Source: Paracoccus sediminilitoris (GTDB taxonomy: Bacteria > Pseudomonadota > Alphaproteobacteria > Rhodobacterales > Rhodobacteraceae). Taken from it: a DNA stretch of 64,000 nucleotides. The notes under the pieces were generated by a model that ran no database searches, was not told the origin of the DNA, and worked only from the letters and a program-made list of their open reading frames with translations. The DNA lies in NCBI RefSeq assembly GCF_003259195.1, contig NZ_QJPK01000001.1:62001-126000 (forward strand), given 5' to 3'. This document shows, piece after piece, positions 18,690 to 27,730 of this stretch; position 1 is the first letter of the stretch; every line of letters starts with the position of its first letter. The position numbers and the translations under genes are program-made.

Positions 18690-19517
18690 TCAGCCGAAAT
18701 CCTGAAGACCCAACAACTGGTTCATACTGTGCGAGGGTTCGGAACAACCTGCATCGCCGATAACCCGCGCCGGCACACCCGCCACTGTCTTGCACGGAGG
18801 CACCTCGTGCAAGACAACCGACCCCGCCGCGATCCGCGAATGGTGGCCGATCCGAATATTGCCAAGCACCTTGGCTCCGGCACCTATCAGCACTCCGTCC
18901 CCGATCTTAGGATGGCGATCGCCATCCTCCTTGCCGGTTCCACCCAGCGTCACGGAATGCAGCATCGACACATCGTTTCCCACGGTTGCCGTTTCGCCGA
19001 TAACGATGGAATGGGCGTGGTCGATCATCACGCCGGTTCCGATCGTCGCAGCTGGATGAATATCCACGCCGAAGCATTCCGAACAGCGCATCTGTACGAA
19101 ATAGGCCATGTCGGCACGGCCATTGGTATAAAGCCAGTGGGCCATTCGATAGGCCTGCAACGCTTGAAAGCCCTTGAAAAACAGCACAGGCTGCAGAAGG
19201 CGATGGGTGGCGGGGTCCCGGTCGTAAACCGCCATCAGATCAGCGCGGGCCGCATCCCCCAGTTCGGGGGCCTCGGAATAGGCCTGATCGGCGATTTCAC
19301 GAAGGATCTGCTCGCTCATTTCACCCGACGCCAACTTCAGCGAAAACCGAAAGGCAAGCGCGGCTTCCAGATTGGCATGGTGCAGCAATCCGGCATGGAT
19401 CAGCGACCCCAGCAAAGGTTCGTTCGCCACGGCTTCGCGCGCCTCATCGCGCAGCTGCGCCCAGATGGCATCGCGGTCCATCGACACGGGAATTTTTTCT
19501 GCATGCAGCATATTCAT
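18690..19517 (-). CDS. cysE: Serine O-acetyltransferase
   Basis: 275 residues. It makes O-acetylserine from serine and acetyl-CoA, the first step of cysteine synthesis. It has the N-terminal helical domain and the left-handed beta-helix of hexapeptide repeats (about 150-250), with DIHPAATIG, MIDHAHSIVIGETA and HPKIGDGVLIGAGA. It lies directly downstream of the GTA cluster on the same strand; I recall the same adjacency in Rhodobacter capsulatus. Its ribosome site (GGCGGA) is inside one arm of a long-range inverted repeat at 19521-19588. Confidence 0.96.
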   Translation of the reverse strand: MNMLHAEKIPVSMDRDAIWAQLRDEAREAVANEPLLGSLIHAGLLHHANLEAALAFRFSLKLASGEMSEQILREIADQAYSEAPELGDAARADLMAVYDRDPATHRLLQPVLFFKGFQALQAYRMAHWLYTNGRADMAYFVQMRCSECFGVDIHPAATIGTGVMIDHAHSIVIGETATVGNDVSMLHSVTLGGTGKEDGDRHPKIGDGVLIGAGAKVLGNIRIGHHSRIAAGSVVLHEVPPCKTVAGVPARVIGDAGCSEPSHSMNQLLGLQDFG

Positions 19518-19520
19518 ATC

Positions 19521-19588
19521 GGGTCCGCCAGGTCGCTCGTCTTCAAGTCATAAACCAGATTTGCGACAGGGAAAAGCCGGGCGGACCC
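19521..19588 (-). promoter_or_regulatory. Inverted repeat in the cysE leader covering its ribosome site
   Basis: GGGTCCGCC (19588-19580, minus strand) and GGCGGACCC (19529-19521) pair perfectly over nine bases with about 50 bases between them. The second arm contains the GGCGGA that would serve as the cysE ribosome-binding site, three bases before the ATG. If the leader folds this way, translation of cysE from mRNA that reads through from the GTA cluster would be reduced. Confidence 0.4.
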
Positions 19589-19595
19589 AAGCTGG

Positions 19596-20306
19596 TCAGA
19601 GAGGCAGACGCAGCTCCCACCAGTGCACGGACAGCCTGATGCGGCCGCCTGCAAAGGTGCCTCCCTCGGCCGAGATCGTCAAAGGCTCGGGTTGGTAATA
19701 TGTCATGGGGCTTCCAAGCATCCCCCTTGCCCAAGACCCTGCATCCTTGCCAAGGTTCTGGCCAAATCGGTTGGTCGCGCCATTCGTCCCGATCCGCCAG
19801 CTGGTCAAGGTCCCCGTGATCGGCTCCACGACGCGCGCAACGGCACCAATGACCATGGCGCCCGCCGGGATGAACACATCGGTGATCATCGACGCCCCGG
19901 TTGTCACGTCGAACTCGGCCTCGGCCATTCCGGACATCAATCCGGACCCGAACGTGCCAAGGCTTTGCGCACCCGCGACCCAATGGCTGCCATCACAGAT
20001 GGCCGTCACTCCCCGATCCGCGACGAAGGCCTGCATACCCCGTGCGGCGGGCACGAAGACCCATCCCCCGTTCGTCGCGACCGCCACCTGCCCCGCATGC
20101 CCCGCCCAGTCCCCCACTGGGCTCTGCGGAACCCCCCAGCACTGGCCGTCCAACGCAACCTCAGGCGGCATGGCGACTGACGTGCTTTGCAAAACCATAT
20201 TCACAAGACCGTCAAGCCGCATCAGCGCCTCGTTGACGGTCACGTGTTTCTGGGCTTGGGCCGGTTGCAGCAGCGACATCTGAAGACGCGCGGTTTCATT
20301 GGACAT
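19596..20306 (-). CDS. DUF2793 protein at the end of the GTA cluster
   Basis: 236 residues. The N-terminal domain has the DUF2793 hallmark QAQKHVTVNEAL followed by W/G-rich beta structure (about 20-110), and a C-terminal beta domain runs from about 110 to 230. The ATG at 20306 follows AAGGAGAG by a short spacer and overlaps gp15 by 11 bases, so it belongs to the GTA transcript. DUF2793 proteins are phage-associated, and I recall one of the RcGTA spike proteins carries this domain. A fibre, spike or receptor-binding part for this GTA is the best guess. Confidence 0.75.
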   Translation of the reverse strand: MSNETARLQMSLLQPAQAQKHVTVNEALMRLDGLVNMVLQSTSVAMPPEVALDGQCWGVPQSPVGDWAGHAGQVAVATNGGWVFVPAARGMQAFVADRGVTAICDGSHWVAGAQSLGTFGSGLMSGMAEAEFDVTTGASMITDVFIPAGAMVIGAVARVVEPITGTLTSWRIGTNGATNRFGQNLGKDAGSWARGMLGSPMTYYQPEPLTISAEGGTFAGGRIRLSVHWWELRLPL

Positions 20307-23300
20307 CGAAATCTCTCCTTGCAAAAGGGCCGCGACCGAAGGTGCGCGACAACTGGCAGACCCGGACGGTGAGCCGTCCAGGTTTGATCTGGACCCATGC
20401 CAGATCCGGCAATGTCAGATGCGGGCCGGATGTCTGCGTCTCAAAGAACAGACGCCCCTCCTGCTCTAGCTGCAGAAGGTAGCTCTCGGTCTCCTCGCCC
20501 AGAGGGATGTCCGAACCATCCCATCCATCACTCTCAACTCGGCCACGCCTGATCCATGACAGGTGCCGCCCCTCCATCCGAAGATGGCAGGGCGAATATG
20601 GGCGCAGGCCGACACCCGGCGCGACCGTCGCAAGACTGCGATAGCTGGCATCGTCCGGACTGCGAAGCGCCGGCCCGATCCGCCAGAAACGCTCTTGTCC
20701 ACGCGCCGAAGGGGGCAGATCGACCTGTTTGGGCGAACCGTCCAAAAGAACCACCAGGCTTCCTGCTGGCCAGATATCGGGCATGATCGCGTCGGTACCC
20801 GCCTGCCCCCGAAGCCGCTTGCTGATCTGCCAGATATTGGGGGCAATCAGCTCTGCCTTGGCGAATTGCATGACTTCCCATCCGTCGATCGTGCCGTCAC
20901 CGATCGCCAGCGCATTCGCCCCAGACAGCAGCGCGCGTTCGGTCACGGACCGAAGCGGATCGTTGGTCAACCGCAGTTGCAGCGGCGCCCCCCTGTCGAT
21001 GACGCCCGGACGCGCCCGCGCCAAGGGTGTCAATGTCCGCCCGATCAGCGAACGGCGGTTTAGCAACAGGTTGGTATCGAACCCACCCTCGTCATCGACC
21101 GAGGCATAGGCCGCGACCGTTCCGGGCCAGGGATAGGCTGCAACCGCCAAATGGGGTGCGTGCGGGACCTCGTCTCCGCGCAACAGCGGCAGATCCAGAA
21201 AGATGGGATGCACCGGTGTCGGTGGCGAGTAGCGACCAATCCCCCCCTGCTCCTGATAACTCAGGCGCGGAGAGTAAACCCCCAGGTCGACCCGCACAGC
21301 ATCGACAGTCATCACCCCTGCCCGTTCAACGCGGTCAATGCGCCAGCGCAGGACCTCTTGGCCGGGTATGCTGGACAGGATTACGTCGCCCGGACCCAAA
21401 TCCGCCATTGACGGCGGCAGGGCAAAGCGCGCCGTATCCCGCGCCACTTCGGCCTCGGCAATCCAGCGATCTGCTATGGCCTGACCTTCGGGTCGGGTCA
21501 GGGACATGGCGAATTCGCTATCGGAAACGGCTTGCCGGGCATCATCCGCCAAGGCGGATTCCGCAGTCGCCACCGAATAGTCTCCGCCAGCCGCAACGTG
21601 GCTCAGCCTGATCCGACCTGTCATGGCGCTATCGGCCAAGCGCGTCGTCTCAAATCCCGAAATGTCATCCGCAATGGCAAGCTCGTTGGTACCGATCCGT
21701 GCCTTCGCAAGTCCGTCGCGCGCCATGAATTTCAGTTTGCCATCCCGCTCGACCACATCGAAGCCATGGGCCAGCATCAGGGGCTGCAGCGCGGCACGGG
21801 CGGATTCGCTGCCTTGCAGGACATAGCCCCGGACCACCCCCGAAATCTCGCTGACATCGACATCCTCAACATTAGCAAGACGACACAGATCGCGAACCAC
21901 CGCCCTCAGGGTGACAGCGCCTGCACGGCCATTCAGCCAGTGCCCCCGATCCCAAGCCGGGCCGTCGGACCACAGATCGTCCCGCCCCGGGAATGCCGGA
22001 TAAGGTCGCGCGTCCCAGCACCAGACATGCGCCCTGTTGGTATCCAGCATCGCCATGCCGTCGGAATTGCGCGGGTTGTTGGCCGGATCATTCCAAAATC
22101 CCATCGATGCTTCGACATAAGCCGCCTGTATCGCATCGTCGCGAACCCCGTTCGAATAATGCGGCAGCATGCTCTCCGAGCTCATGGCATCCAGGAACTT
22201 GTTGGGCTGATTGGTCGCCTTGTTCAGCGCCGCGCAGCCCAGTTCGGTGAACCAGATCGGTTTGGACCCCGGCACCCATGCCGTGGCCTGCCGCTGTCGC
22301 ACACCCTGCGGACGGTCATAGTGCAGGTTCTGCCACCACCCCGCCAGATCCTTGTAACGCCAAACCCAAGACTCGTCATAAGTGCCATCGGTGATCGGCG
22401 TCCTGATCTGCGCATCGCGGTCTGCATCGCTCGCATAGTACCAGTCGTAGCCCTCACCACCCGCGACATTCGCCTTGAGATAGTCGATGTTGTCGATCCG
22501 CCCCCAATGCGCATCCAGGTGATCGTCGCCATCGCGCCAGTCCGACAGCGGCATGTAGTTGTCGATGCCGATGAAGTCGATATTCGGGTCGGCCCAAAGC
22601 GGGTCCAGATGAAAGAACAGCTCGCCATCGCCTGGATGATGTCCGAAATATTCGGACCAATCCGACGCATAGCCGATCTTGACACCCGGACCCAGGACCT
22701 CCCGAACATCGGCCGCCAACCGACGCAGCGCCTCGACGGCTGGGTAACTGTTCTGCGGGCCCCGGATGCGGGTCATGGCAACCATCTCGGACCCGATCAG
22801 GAAGGCGTCGGTATTTCCAGCAACCGCGCACAGATGCGCATAATGCAGGATAAAACGGCGATAGGACCATTCCTCGGGGCCACCGTAGATGACGCTGTCA
22901 CCAAGGCGGTGAAAATCATCGATCTTAGCCTGGCCAAAGAATTGCGCCACTTCGTCGACAGCAGCCTGGGTCATGTCCGAAGTACCCGGCAGGCCCGGGG
23001 CAACGCTTGTGGTCACGCGGCCACGCCATGGCATGACTGGCTGTTCTCCATCGCCATAGGGATCCGGCAAGTTATTGCCGGCAAGCTGCTCCATCAGGAT
23101 GAACGGATAAAAGATCGCCTTTCGTCCCGTCGCAGACAGCGCACGCAGTCCTTCGATCACGGCCCGGTCGGCGGGCGTCCCGCCATAGATGGGGCGTCCT
23201 TCCTTGCGCGCGACCTCCTGCGCGGCCGCGCGACCAATGCCGCCTGCGTGCCACGGCATCTCGTCGCCATCGACTTCCCTGAACTCGACCTTTGGCTGGA

Positions 23301-24174
23301 CCGTGCAATGTCCGATCCGCAGATCGCTGCCAAACCAGGATACGACCATGGACACCGAACCCACATTCGGAAGTTCACGACCCAAGACATCCAGTGAAGC
23401 CGAAAAATCGGTCCCCCCCATCGGCGTATTCACGTTGAAACTGCGGCTCTCTCCCAGATCTTCGCCGGTCGAAACAGGGGTCGTCGCCAGCGAGTATTCC
23501 CCCGTCCCGGGAATCATCGCGACAGCCCGCACGTCCCGGCACAGGCCCGATCCGTCACGCGCCGGACATGTCACCTCGAAGCTCAACTGCGGCATGCGGT
23601 TGCCCCAGCGTTCCAGCGACAGATTTTCCAGCACCACATAGGCAACGCCGCGATAGGCAGGCGCCTCATCGCCTTCATGGGCGGCGATGACCGGATCGGG
23701 CATCTGCCCTTCATCACCGCCATAGACGCGCATGTTCAGATCGTCGGCTGCAATCTCCTCGCCATCGGCCCAAACCCGCCCGACGCTAAGGATGGGTCCC
23801 TCGCACAACGCCAATGCCAGCGAAAGTCGATAGCTGATCTGCGTGACCTGCGGCTTGGGTGCGCCCTTGCCGCCACCGCTTTCCGAACGCGTGACCTCCT
23901 CCAACGGCGAGGCCCAGATGACATGTCCGGGAAGTCGCATCTGGCCCCAGACGCGCGGGATCGCAATGCCCTCTCCCGCGGTCTGGATACGCAGACGGTC
24001 GATGCGCCCGGTCTCGACGGCCTTGGACCCTCCGCCCAACAAACGTTGATCGATGACACGACCGGCCAAGGCACCCGCCGCGCGGCCCAGAACTGCACCC
24101 GACAGCCCAAGAACGGCACCGCCAAAACCCGCGCCAAGCGATGCACCGACCGCTGACAGGACAATCGTGGCCAT
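20296..24174 (-). CDS. GTA gp15, tail-tip megatron / host-specificity protein
   Basis: 1292 residues, close to the size of RcGTA gp15. Order: a glycine-rich membrane-like N-terminus (about 1-50); phage tail-tip domains; a TIM-barrel glycoside-hydrolase-like domain (about 420-720, with KIGYASDWSEYFGHH, DFIGIDNYMPLSDWRDG and KPIWFTELGCAA); then a phage-tail 'J'-like region and beta-rich domains to the end. In RcGTA this protein forms the tail tip and is thought to pierce the host envelope. It follows gp14 after 24 bases and overlaps the DUF2793 gene. It is intact. Confidence 0.95.
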   Translation of the reverse strand: MATIVLSAVGASLGAGFGGAVLGLSGAVLGRAAGALAGRVIDQRLLGGGSKAVETGRIDRLRIQTAGEGIAIPRVWGQMRLPGHVIWASPLEEVTRSESGGGKGAPKPQVTQISYRLSLALALCEGPILSVGRVWADGEEIAADDLNMRVYGGDEGQMPDPVIAAHEGDEAPAYRGVAYVVLENLSLERWGNRMPQLSFEVTCPARDGSGLCRDVRAVAMIPGTGEYSLATTPVSTGEDLGESRSFNVNTPMGGTDFSASLDVLGRELPNVGSVSMVVSWFGSDLRIGHCTVQPKVEFREVDGDEMPWHAGGIGRAAAQEVARKEGRPIYGGTPADRAVIEGLRALSATGRKAIFYPFILMEQLAGNNLPDPYGDGEQPVMPWRGRVTTSVAPGLPGTSDMTQAAVDEVAQFFGQAKIDDFHRLGDSVIYGGPEEWSYRRFILHYAHLCAVAGNTDAFLIGSEMVAMTRIRGPQNSYPAVEALRRLAADVREVLGPGVKIGYASDWSEYFGHHPGDGELFFHLDPLWADPNIDFIGIDNYMPLSDWRDGDDHLDAHWGRIDNIDYLKANVAGGEGYDWYYASDADRDAQIRTPITDGTYDESWVWRYKDLAGWWQNLHYDRPQGVRQRQATAWVPGSKPIWFTELGCAALNKATNQPNKFLDAMSSESMLPHYSNGVRDDAIQAAYVEASMGFWNDPANNPRNSDGMAMLDTNRAHVWCWDARPYPAFPGRDDLWSDGPAWDRGHWLNGRAGAVTLRAVVRDLCRLANVEDVDVSEISGVVRGYVLQGSESARAALQPLMLAHGFDVVERDGKLKFMARDGLAKARIGTNELAIADDISGFETTRLADSAMTGRIRLSHVAAGGDYSVATAESALADDARQAVSDSEFAMSLTRPEGQAIADRWIAEAEVARDTARFALPPSMADLGPGDVILSSIPGQEVLRWRIDRVERAGVMTVDAVRVDLGVYSPRLSYQEQGGIGRYSPPTPVHPIFLDLPLLRGDEVPHAPHLAVAAYPWPGTVAAYASVDDEGGFDTNLLLNRRSLIGRTLTPLARARPGVIDRGAPLQLRLTNDPLRSVTERALLSGANALAIGDGTIDGWEVMQFAKAELIAPNIWQISKRLRGQAGTDAIMPDIWPAGSLVVLLDGSPKQVDLPPSARGQERFWRIGPALRSPDDASYRSLATVAPGVGLRPYSPCHLRMEGRHLSWIRRGRVESDGWDGSDIPLGEETESYLLQLEQEGRLFFETQTSGPHLTLPDLAWVQIKPGRLTVRVCQLSRTFGRGPFARRDFDVQ

Positions 24175-24198
24175 AAGGGCCTCCTTTAGTGGAAATGC

Positions 24199-24636
24199 TC
24201 AGGGAAAACGAAAGCGCGCGGCGACCCTTGACTGCCAAGGCCGTGTCAGCGGGCTTTCGATCACCCCGTGATAAGTATAAGCGTGCAAAAAGCGCGCCTC
24301 GGCTCCTGTGACGGACAGGATGCCCAGATGCTTTGCGATGGCACCCTGACGCATGCGAAACAGCAGGACCTGACCGATCCGCCAGTCATACTGGGGTGTG
24401 ACAGGCACCAGATGGCGCATCGCCGCGTCGTGCAATACCTCGGTCTGTCCGCATTCGGCCCAATCGGCGGTGTAGGCTGGCGTCGCTTCCGGCTCGGACC
24501 CGTAAAGCTGTCGCCACACACCCCGGATCAACCCCAGGCAGTCGGCGCCGCATCCCTTGACGCTGGCCTGATGGACATAGGGCGTGCCCAGCCATTCGCG
24601 CGCCGCCGCGACAATCGCATCATCCATGGCGCGCAC
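24199..24636 (-). CDS. GTA gp14, NlpC/P60 cell-wall peptidase
   Basis: 145 residues from the ATG at 24636; a second ATG three codons in (24627) is equally possible. NlpC/P60 fold: catalytic Cys in CGADCLGL (about residue 33) and His in AKHLGIL (about residue 103). In RcGTA this is a tail-tip peptidase that opens the recipient peptidoglycan. It overlaps gp13 by 17 bases. Confidence 0.93.
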   Translation of the reverse strand: MRAMDDAIVAAAREWLGTPYVHQASVKGCGADCLGLIRGVWRQLYGSEPEATPAYTADWAECGQTEVLHDAAMRHLVPVTPQYDWRIGQVLLFRMRQGAIAKHLGILSVTGAEARFLHAYTYHGVIESPLTRPWQSRVAARFRFP

Positions 24637-25453
24637 CCGCCTGCGGCGCCATCAGCCAATCCTCGGGCGGCAGATGCGGAAAGCCTCGAAAGTTCAGGAA
24701 ATTGTTGAACTTCAGCCTGCAGGTCGCAGCAGCCTTGTTGCATCCCGCGACCAGCCTAAGCCCATCACCCGGCACGGGAGGAACAGAAAGTCCCGACCAC
24801 AATTCGATCGTCCGGCTGCCGTCCTCGTGCGCGGTATCATTCTTGACGATGCCGTGCAGTCCCTCGGCTGATCCGTCCAGGATCAACAGCCGTCCATGTT
24901 CGAACCAGTCGCCGGCAAAGCGCGGGAAATCCTTGAACGTAAAGATCCGCGCGTCCTTTACCTCGGCCACCGTCAACTGCGCGGCCATCACCTCGCTGTC
25001 CAGATCCACCTTGCAAGAATCGTCGCCAAGACGCGCCGCACAGCGGGGGTGATAGACCCGGCCCTGTGGAGCATTCAACCGGTCGGCCAGGCCGCGCAGT
25101 TCGGCCCGGAATGCGCCGTTGACGCGCGTCACCTCGCCCAAGGTCCCCTTGAAGACCAAGGTCCGTTGCGTCAGATCGGACCAGTCCACATTCCACATCT
25201 GCAACTGCGCATCGTCCCAACGACCCGCCATCAGATCACGTTCGGTGATCGCATCATCGTCCAGCGCGCCCGAAACCTCGGTGTTGTCCACCCCAAGTCC
25301 GGTGGCCTGCGCGATGGCCTGTGCGGTCAAACCCATATCCGGGCGATAGGTTATGCCGCCAAAGGCCAAGGGCGCGTCATGGTCCGTAAACCCAAGGGTC
25401 ATGCCATCGCTGCGTCGAACGGACCAGGCCCGCGCGATTGTTGTCGTGGTCAT
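24620..25453 (-). CDS. GTA gp13, tail hub protein (DUF2163, phage_BR0599)
   Basis: 277 residues with an N-terminal DUF2163 domain (about 5-165) and a C-terminal BR0599 domain. Four cysteines in two pairs (C-x8-C in RCAARLGDDSC, C-x6-C in GCNKAAATC) match the spacing of the iron-sulphur ligands of the lambda tail-tip protein GpL, so a bound Fe-S cluster is likely. In RcGTA gp13 forms the hub under the tail tube. The stop of gp12 overlaps its start as ATGA. Confidence 0.93.
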   Translation of the reverse strand: MTTTTIARAWSVRRSDGMTLGFTDHDAPLAFGGITYRPDMGLTAQAIAQATGLGVDNTEVSGALDDDAITERDLMAGRWDDAQLQMWNVDWSDLTQRTLVFKGTLGEVTRVNGAFRAELRGLADRLNAPQGRVYHPRCAARLGDDSCKVDLDSEVMAAQLTVAEVKDARIFTFKDFPRFAGDWFEHGRLLILDGSAEGLHGIVKNDTAHEDGSRTIELWSGLSVPPVPGDGLRLVAGCNKAAATCRLKFNNFLNFRGFPHLPPEDWLMAPQAGARHG

Positions 25454-26082
25454 AGCCGCACCTCGATCACCGGAATGTCGGGCACCTGTCCCGCCTGGAA
25501 CGACGCGACCGAAACCGCGATCCGGTCCGTATCGAACCGCACCGGCACGTCAAATTCATACCCTGCCGTAATTTCCGCTCCGGTTTCGGGCGCCGCACCG
25601 AAGGTGATGATGCCAGAGGCATGATCAACCTCATAATTGGTCCCGATGAAGACCTCGACGCCGCCGATGCCCGCACGGACCGTGTTCAACACTGGCTTGG
25701 CAATCGGCCTGCGATAGACCGTGTCGCCCGAACGATACTCTTTGGTCAGCTGGAACCGGCGGGTCTGCCCATCACCCGTGGCAATGACCTGATCGCTGAA
25801 CACCGGCGCAACCGAGGGAAGGCAGCTTTTATGATCCGACCAATCCTTCCAGCGAAACCCGTGCAATTGACCTGCGCGCGCTTCAAAGAACGCGATGACG
25901 GCACTCAGATCGTCCAGGGACCGCAGGCCCATGCCCGCGTCAAAACGACGGCGGGCATGGACCCAGGGCGTATTGCGCTGCTCGAAACCATTGGCCATGG
26001 ACACGATCTCGGTCCGCCTTTCCGGGCCGCCGATGGCGCCGAAGGACAGGCCCGCGGGAAATCTCACCTCATGAAATGCCAT
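25450..26082 (-). CDS. GTA gp12, distal tail protein (DUF2460)
   Basis: 210 residues that start MAFHEVRFPAGLSFGAIGGPER, the standard DUF2460 opening, followed by FEARAGQLHGFRWKDW. It forms the hexameric ring between the tail tube and the hub in RcGTA. It is 14 bases after gp11 and overlaps gp13 by four. Confidence 0.94.
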   Translation of the reverse strand: MAFHEVRFPAGLSFGAIGGPERRTEIVSMANGFEQRNTPWVHARRRFDAGMGLRSLDDLSAVIAFFEARAGQLHGFRWKDWSDHKSCLPSVAPVFSDQVIATGDGQTRRFQLTKEYRSGDTVYRRPIAKPVLNTVRAGIGGVEVFIGTNYEVDHASGIITFGAAPETGAEITAGYEFDVPVRFDTDRIAVSVASFQAGQVPDIPVIEVRL

Positions 26083-26096
26083 GATGCTACCTCGTT

Positions 26097-26762
26097 TCAG
26101 CTGTTGCGGTCGCCGCGTGCAAGAACGCGCGACATCTGGGCGGCGATCTGCGACTGGCTCCGCTTGAAGCCCGCGACGTCGGGCGTCTGGATGTTGAACG
26201 TCACGTTGACCCCACCTCCTCCGCCCGCTGCGGCGACACCCAGTTTGCCATCCGCGCCGCGCTGCAGGGGCATGATCGCCTCGGGACCAGCTTCACCCAT
26301 CAGGCCGGTCCCGCCCCGCATGGGAAACGCGGTGGGCGCACTGGCTATCCCACCGACCGCCGTGGTTCGACCTTGGGAAAAGGCGCCCCCCTTGGCGAAG
26401 GGCGTGATGGCTTGGCCAAAGCTGCCATTCCCCATGATCGACGCCACGCCACCGGCCAACGAACCCGCCAGTGCGGTTTCAACCGGTTTCATCGCAATGG
26501 AATAGACGGTGTCTGCCAAAGACTGGCCTACCGTTTTCAGCGCGTCTGACAGCTTGCCACCGTCCAGCACCAATCCATCGATGGCCCGCCCAAGCCCGCG
26601 TTCAAGGCCCGAAGACAATGTCGTCACCTCGCGCGAGGTGAACAGCATGGACTGGCGCAGGCGGCCCAGTTCCTTTTCAAATTCGCTGGTCATCTGGGCG
26701 TTGCGGCTCAGATCCTCCTCCAGCAGGTCCAACGAAGATCCGACATCGTCATTCAGCGCCAT
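26097..26762 (-). CDS. GTA gp11, short tail tape measure protein
   Basis: 221 residues from the ATG at 26762, about the same length as RcGTA gp11. A coiled-coil N-terminal half (about 1-75), a hydrophobic Gly/Ala segment (about 85-115), then low-complexity glycine (GGGGG near residue 185) and an amphipathic tail. The short length fits the short tail of GTA particles. The start overlaps the chaperone gene by 14 bases. Confidence 0.9.
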   Translation of the reverse strand: MALNDDVGSSLDLLEEDLSRNAQMTSEFEKELGRLRQSMLFTSREVTTLSSGLERGLGRAIDGLVLDGGKLSDALKTVGQSLADTVYSIAMKPVETALAGSLAGGVASIMGNGSFGQAITPFAKGGAFSQGRTTAVGGIASAPTAFPMRGGTGLMGEAGPEAIMPLQRGADGKLGVAAAGGGGGVNVTFNIQTPDVAGFKRSQSQIAAQMSRVLARGDRNS

Positions 26763-26994
26763 CAGCCACCCCATCCGGTTGCGCCGACACGCCCGCCCTG
26801 CCGGGCGTGTCGGGAAATTTCATCAGCAGATCCGCCAAGCGATCGCGCGTCATGCGGGCAGGAGCGGGTTCGACGCCCAGCATCAGGGCCAGCTCGGCCG
26901 GCGTCAGCTGCCAGAACTGGTCCGGCGTCAGCCTCAGATCGCGCATTCCGGCGCGCATCAGCCCCGGCCAATCCAGCGTCGAGCCGACCTTCAT
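26749..26994 (-). CDS. GTA tail assembly chaperone, Rcc01693 family
   Basis: 81 residues from the ATG at 26994 (MKVGSTLDWPGLMRAG). The reading frame extends upstream, but that part is Arg-rich and overlaps gp10. Carries the family pattern DLRLTPDQFWQLTPAELALMLG. Together with gp10 it is thought to hold the tape measure protein during tail assembly. Overlaps gp10 (ATGA) and gp11 (14 bases). Confidence 0.88.
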   Translation of the reverse strand: MKVGSTLDWPGLMRAGMRDLRLTPDQFWQLTPAELALMLGVEPAPARMTRDRLADLLMKFPDTPGRAGVSAQPDGVADGAE

Positions 26995-27308
26995 GCGACG
27001 TCCCGAAATGCCAGGGCGATCAGTTGGGCGGCGGCGCGGGCTCCAGCCAGCGGCCCGCCCTCGATCTGCTGTTCCAGCAGATCCTCGGCGCAGCCGACCC
27101 ATCCGCCGCCGCACAGCCCTGCCACCAGCACCGCCACGATGTCGCCACTTGAAAAGCGCCCTTCCTCAAGACGTCTGACCAGGTCGGCCAAACTGTCCTC
27201 CGCGAGCCTGGCTTCAAGCTGGGCCAGCGCACCAAGGGTCAGTCGTGCGATGTGGGGCTGGCCATCCAGCACGATCTCCACCTCGCCTCGCATCGGATTG
27301 GCCATCAC
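26991..27308 (-). CDS. GTA gp10, tail tube chaperone-like protein
   Basis: 105 residues of the GTA-gp10 (phage TAC_11) family, with NPMRGEVEIVLDG and an LTLGALAQLEARL helix. Likely the first of the two tail assembly chaperones. The start overlaps the gp9 stop (ATGA) and the stop overlaps the next gene in the same way. Confidence 0.9.
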   Translation of the reverse strand: MMANPMRGEVEIVLDGQPHIARLTLGALAQLEARLAEDSLADLVRRLEEGRFSSGDIVAVLVAGLCGGGWVGCAEDLLEQQIEGGPLAGARAAAQLIALAFRDVA

Positions 27309-27718
27309 ATCGCCTCGAACTGCAACATGCCCGCCGAAGCCATCGAGATCTCATAGGTGGCCTCGCCGTCATGGGTGCCTGCATATTCCAGCGATGTGAT
27401 CTGGAACGGGCCGGACACCTGACCGAAATCCGGAATGACGATCTGGAACTGCGGCAATTCGCCGTCGAAGAAGACCTGCCGCGCACGACCGTCGCTGGCC
27501 TCGTCGCGAAAGACGCCCGAACCGGAAACCGAGGCGCTGCGCACGCCAGCACCCCCCAGCAGCTCGCGCCAGCCGCCCTCGCTCTCCATGCTGGTCACGT
27601 CGATGGTTTCGGCGTTGAAGGACAGGCGCGTGGCACGCAGGCCCGCCACCGTCTCGAACGATCCGTCACCCGACATGTCCATCTTGATCAGAAGATCGCG
27701 TCCATTCTGTACTGCCAT
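27305..27718 (-). CDS. GTA gp9, major tail tube protein (TP901-1 family)
   Basis: 137 residues that begin MAVQNGRDLLIKMD, a TP901-1-type tube subunit with the pattern AETIDVTSMESEGGWRELL. Stacked hexamers form the tail tube. It follows gp8 after 12 bases. Confidence 0.95.
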   Translation of the reverse strand: MAVQNGRDLLIKMDMSGDGSFETVAGLRATRLSFNAETIDVTSMESEGGWRELLGGAGVRSASVSGSGVFRDEASDGRARQVFFDGELPQFQIVIPDFGQVSGPFQITSLEYAGTHDGEATYEISMASAGMLQFEAM

Positions 27719-27730
27719 GATCCTGTCTCC

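Noticed and set aside
21532-23397. A 621-codon open frame opposite gp15
   Set aside because: It is the reverse of the strongly conserved megatron gene, and no domain is visible.
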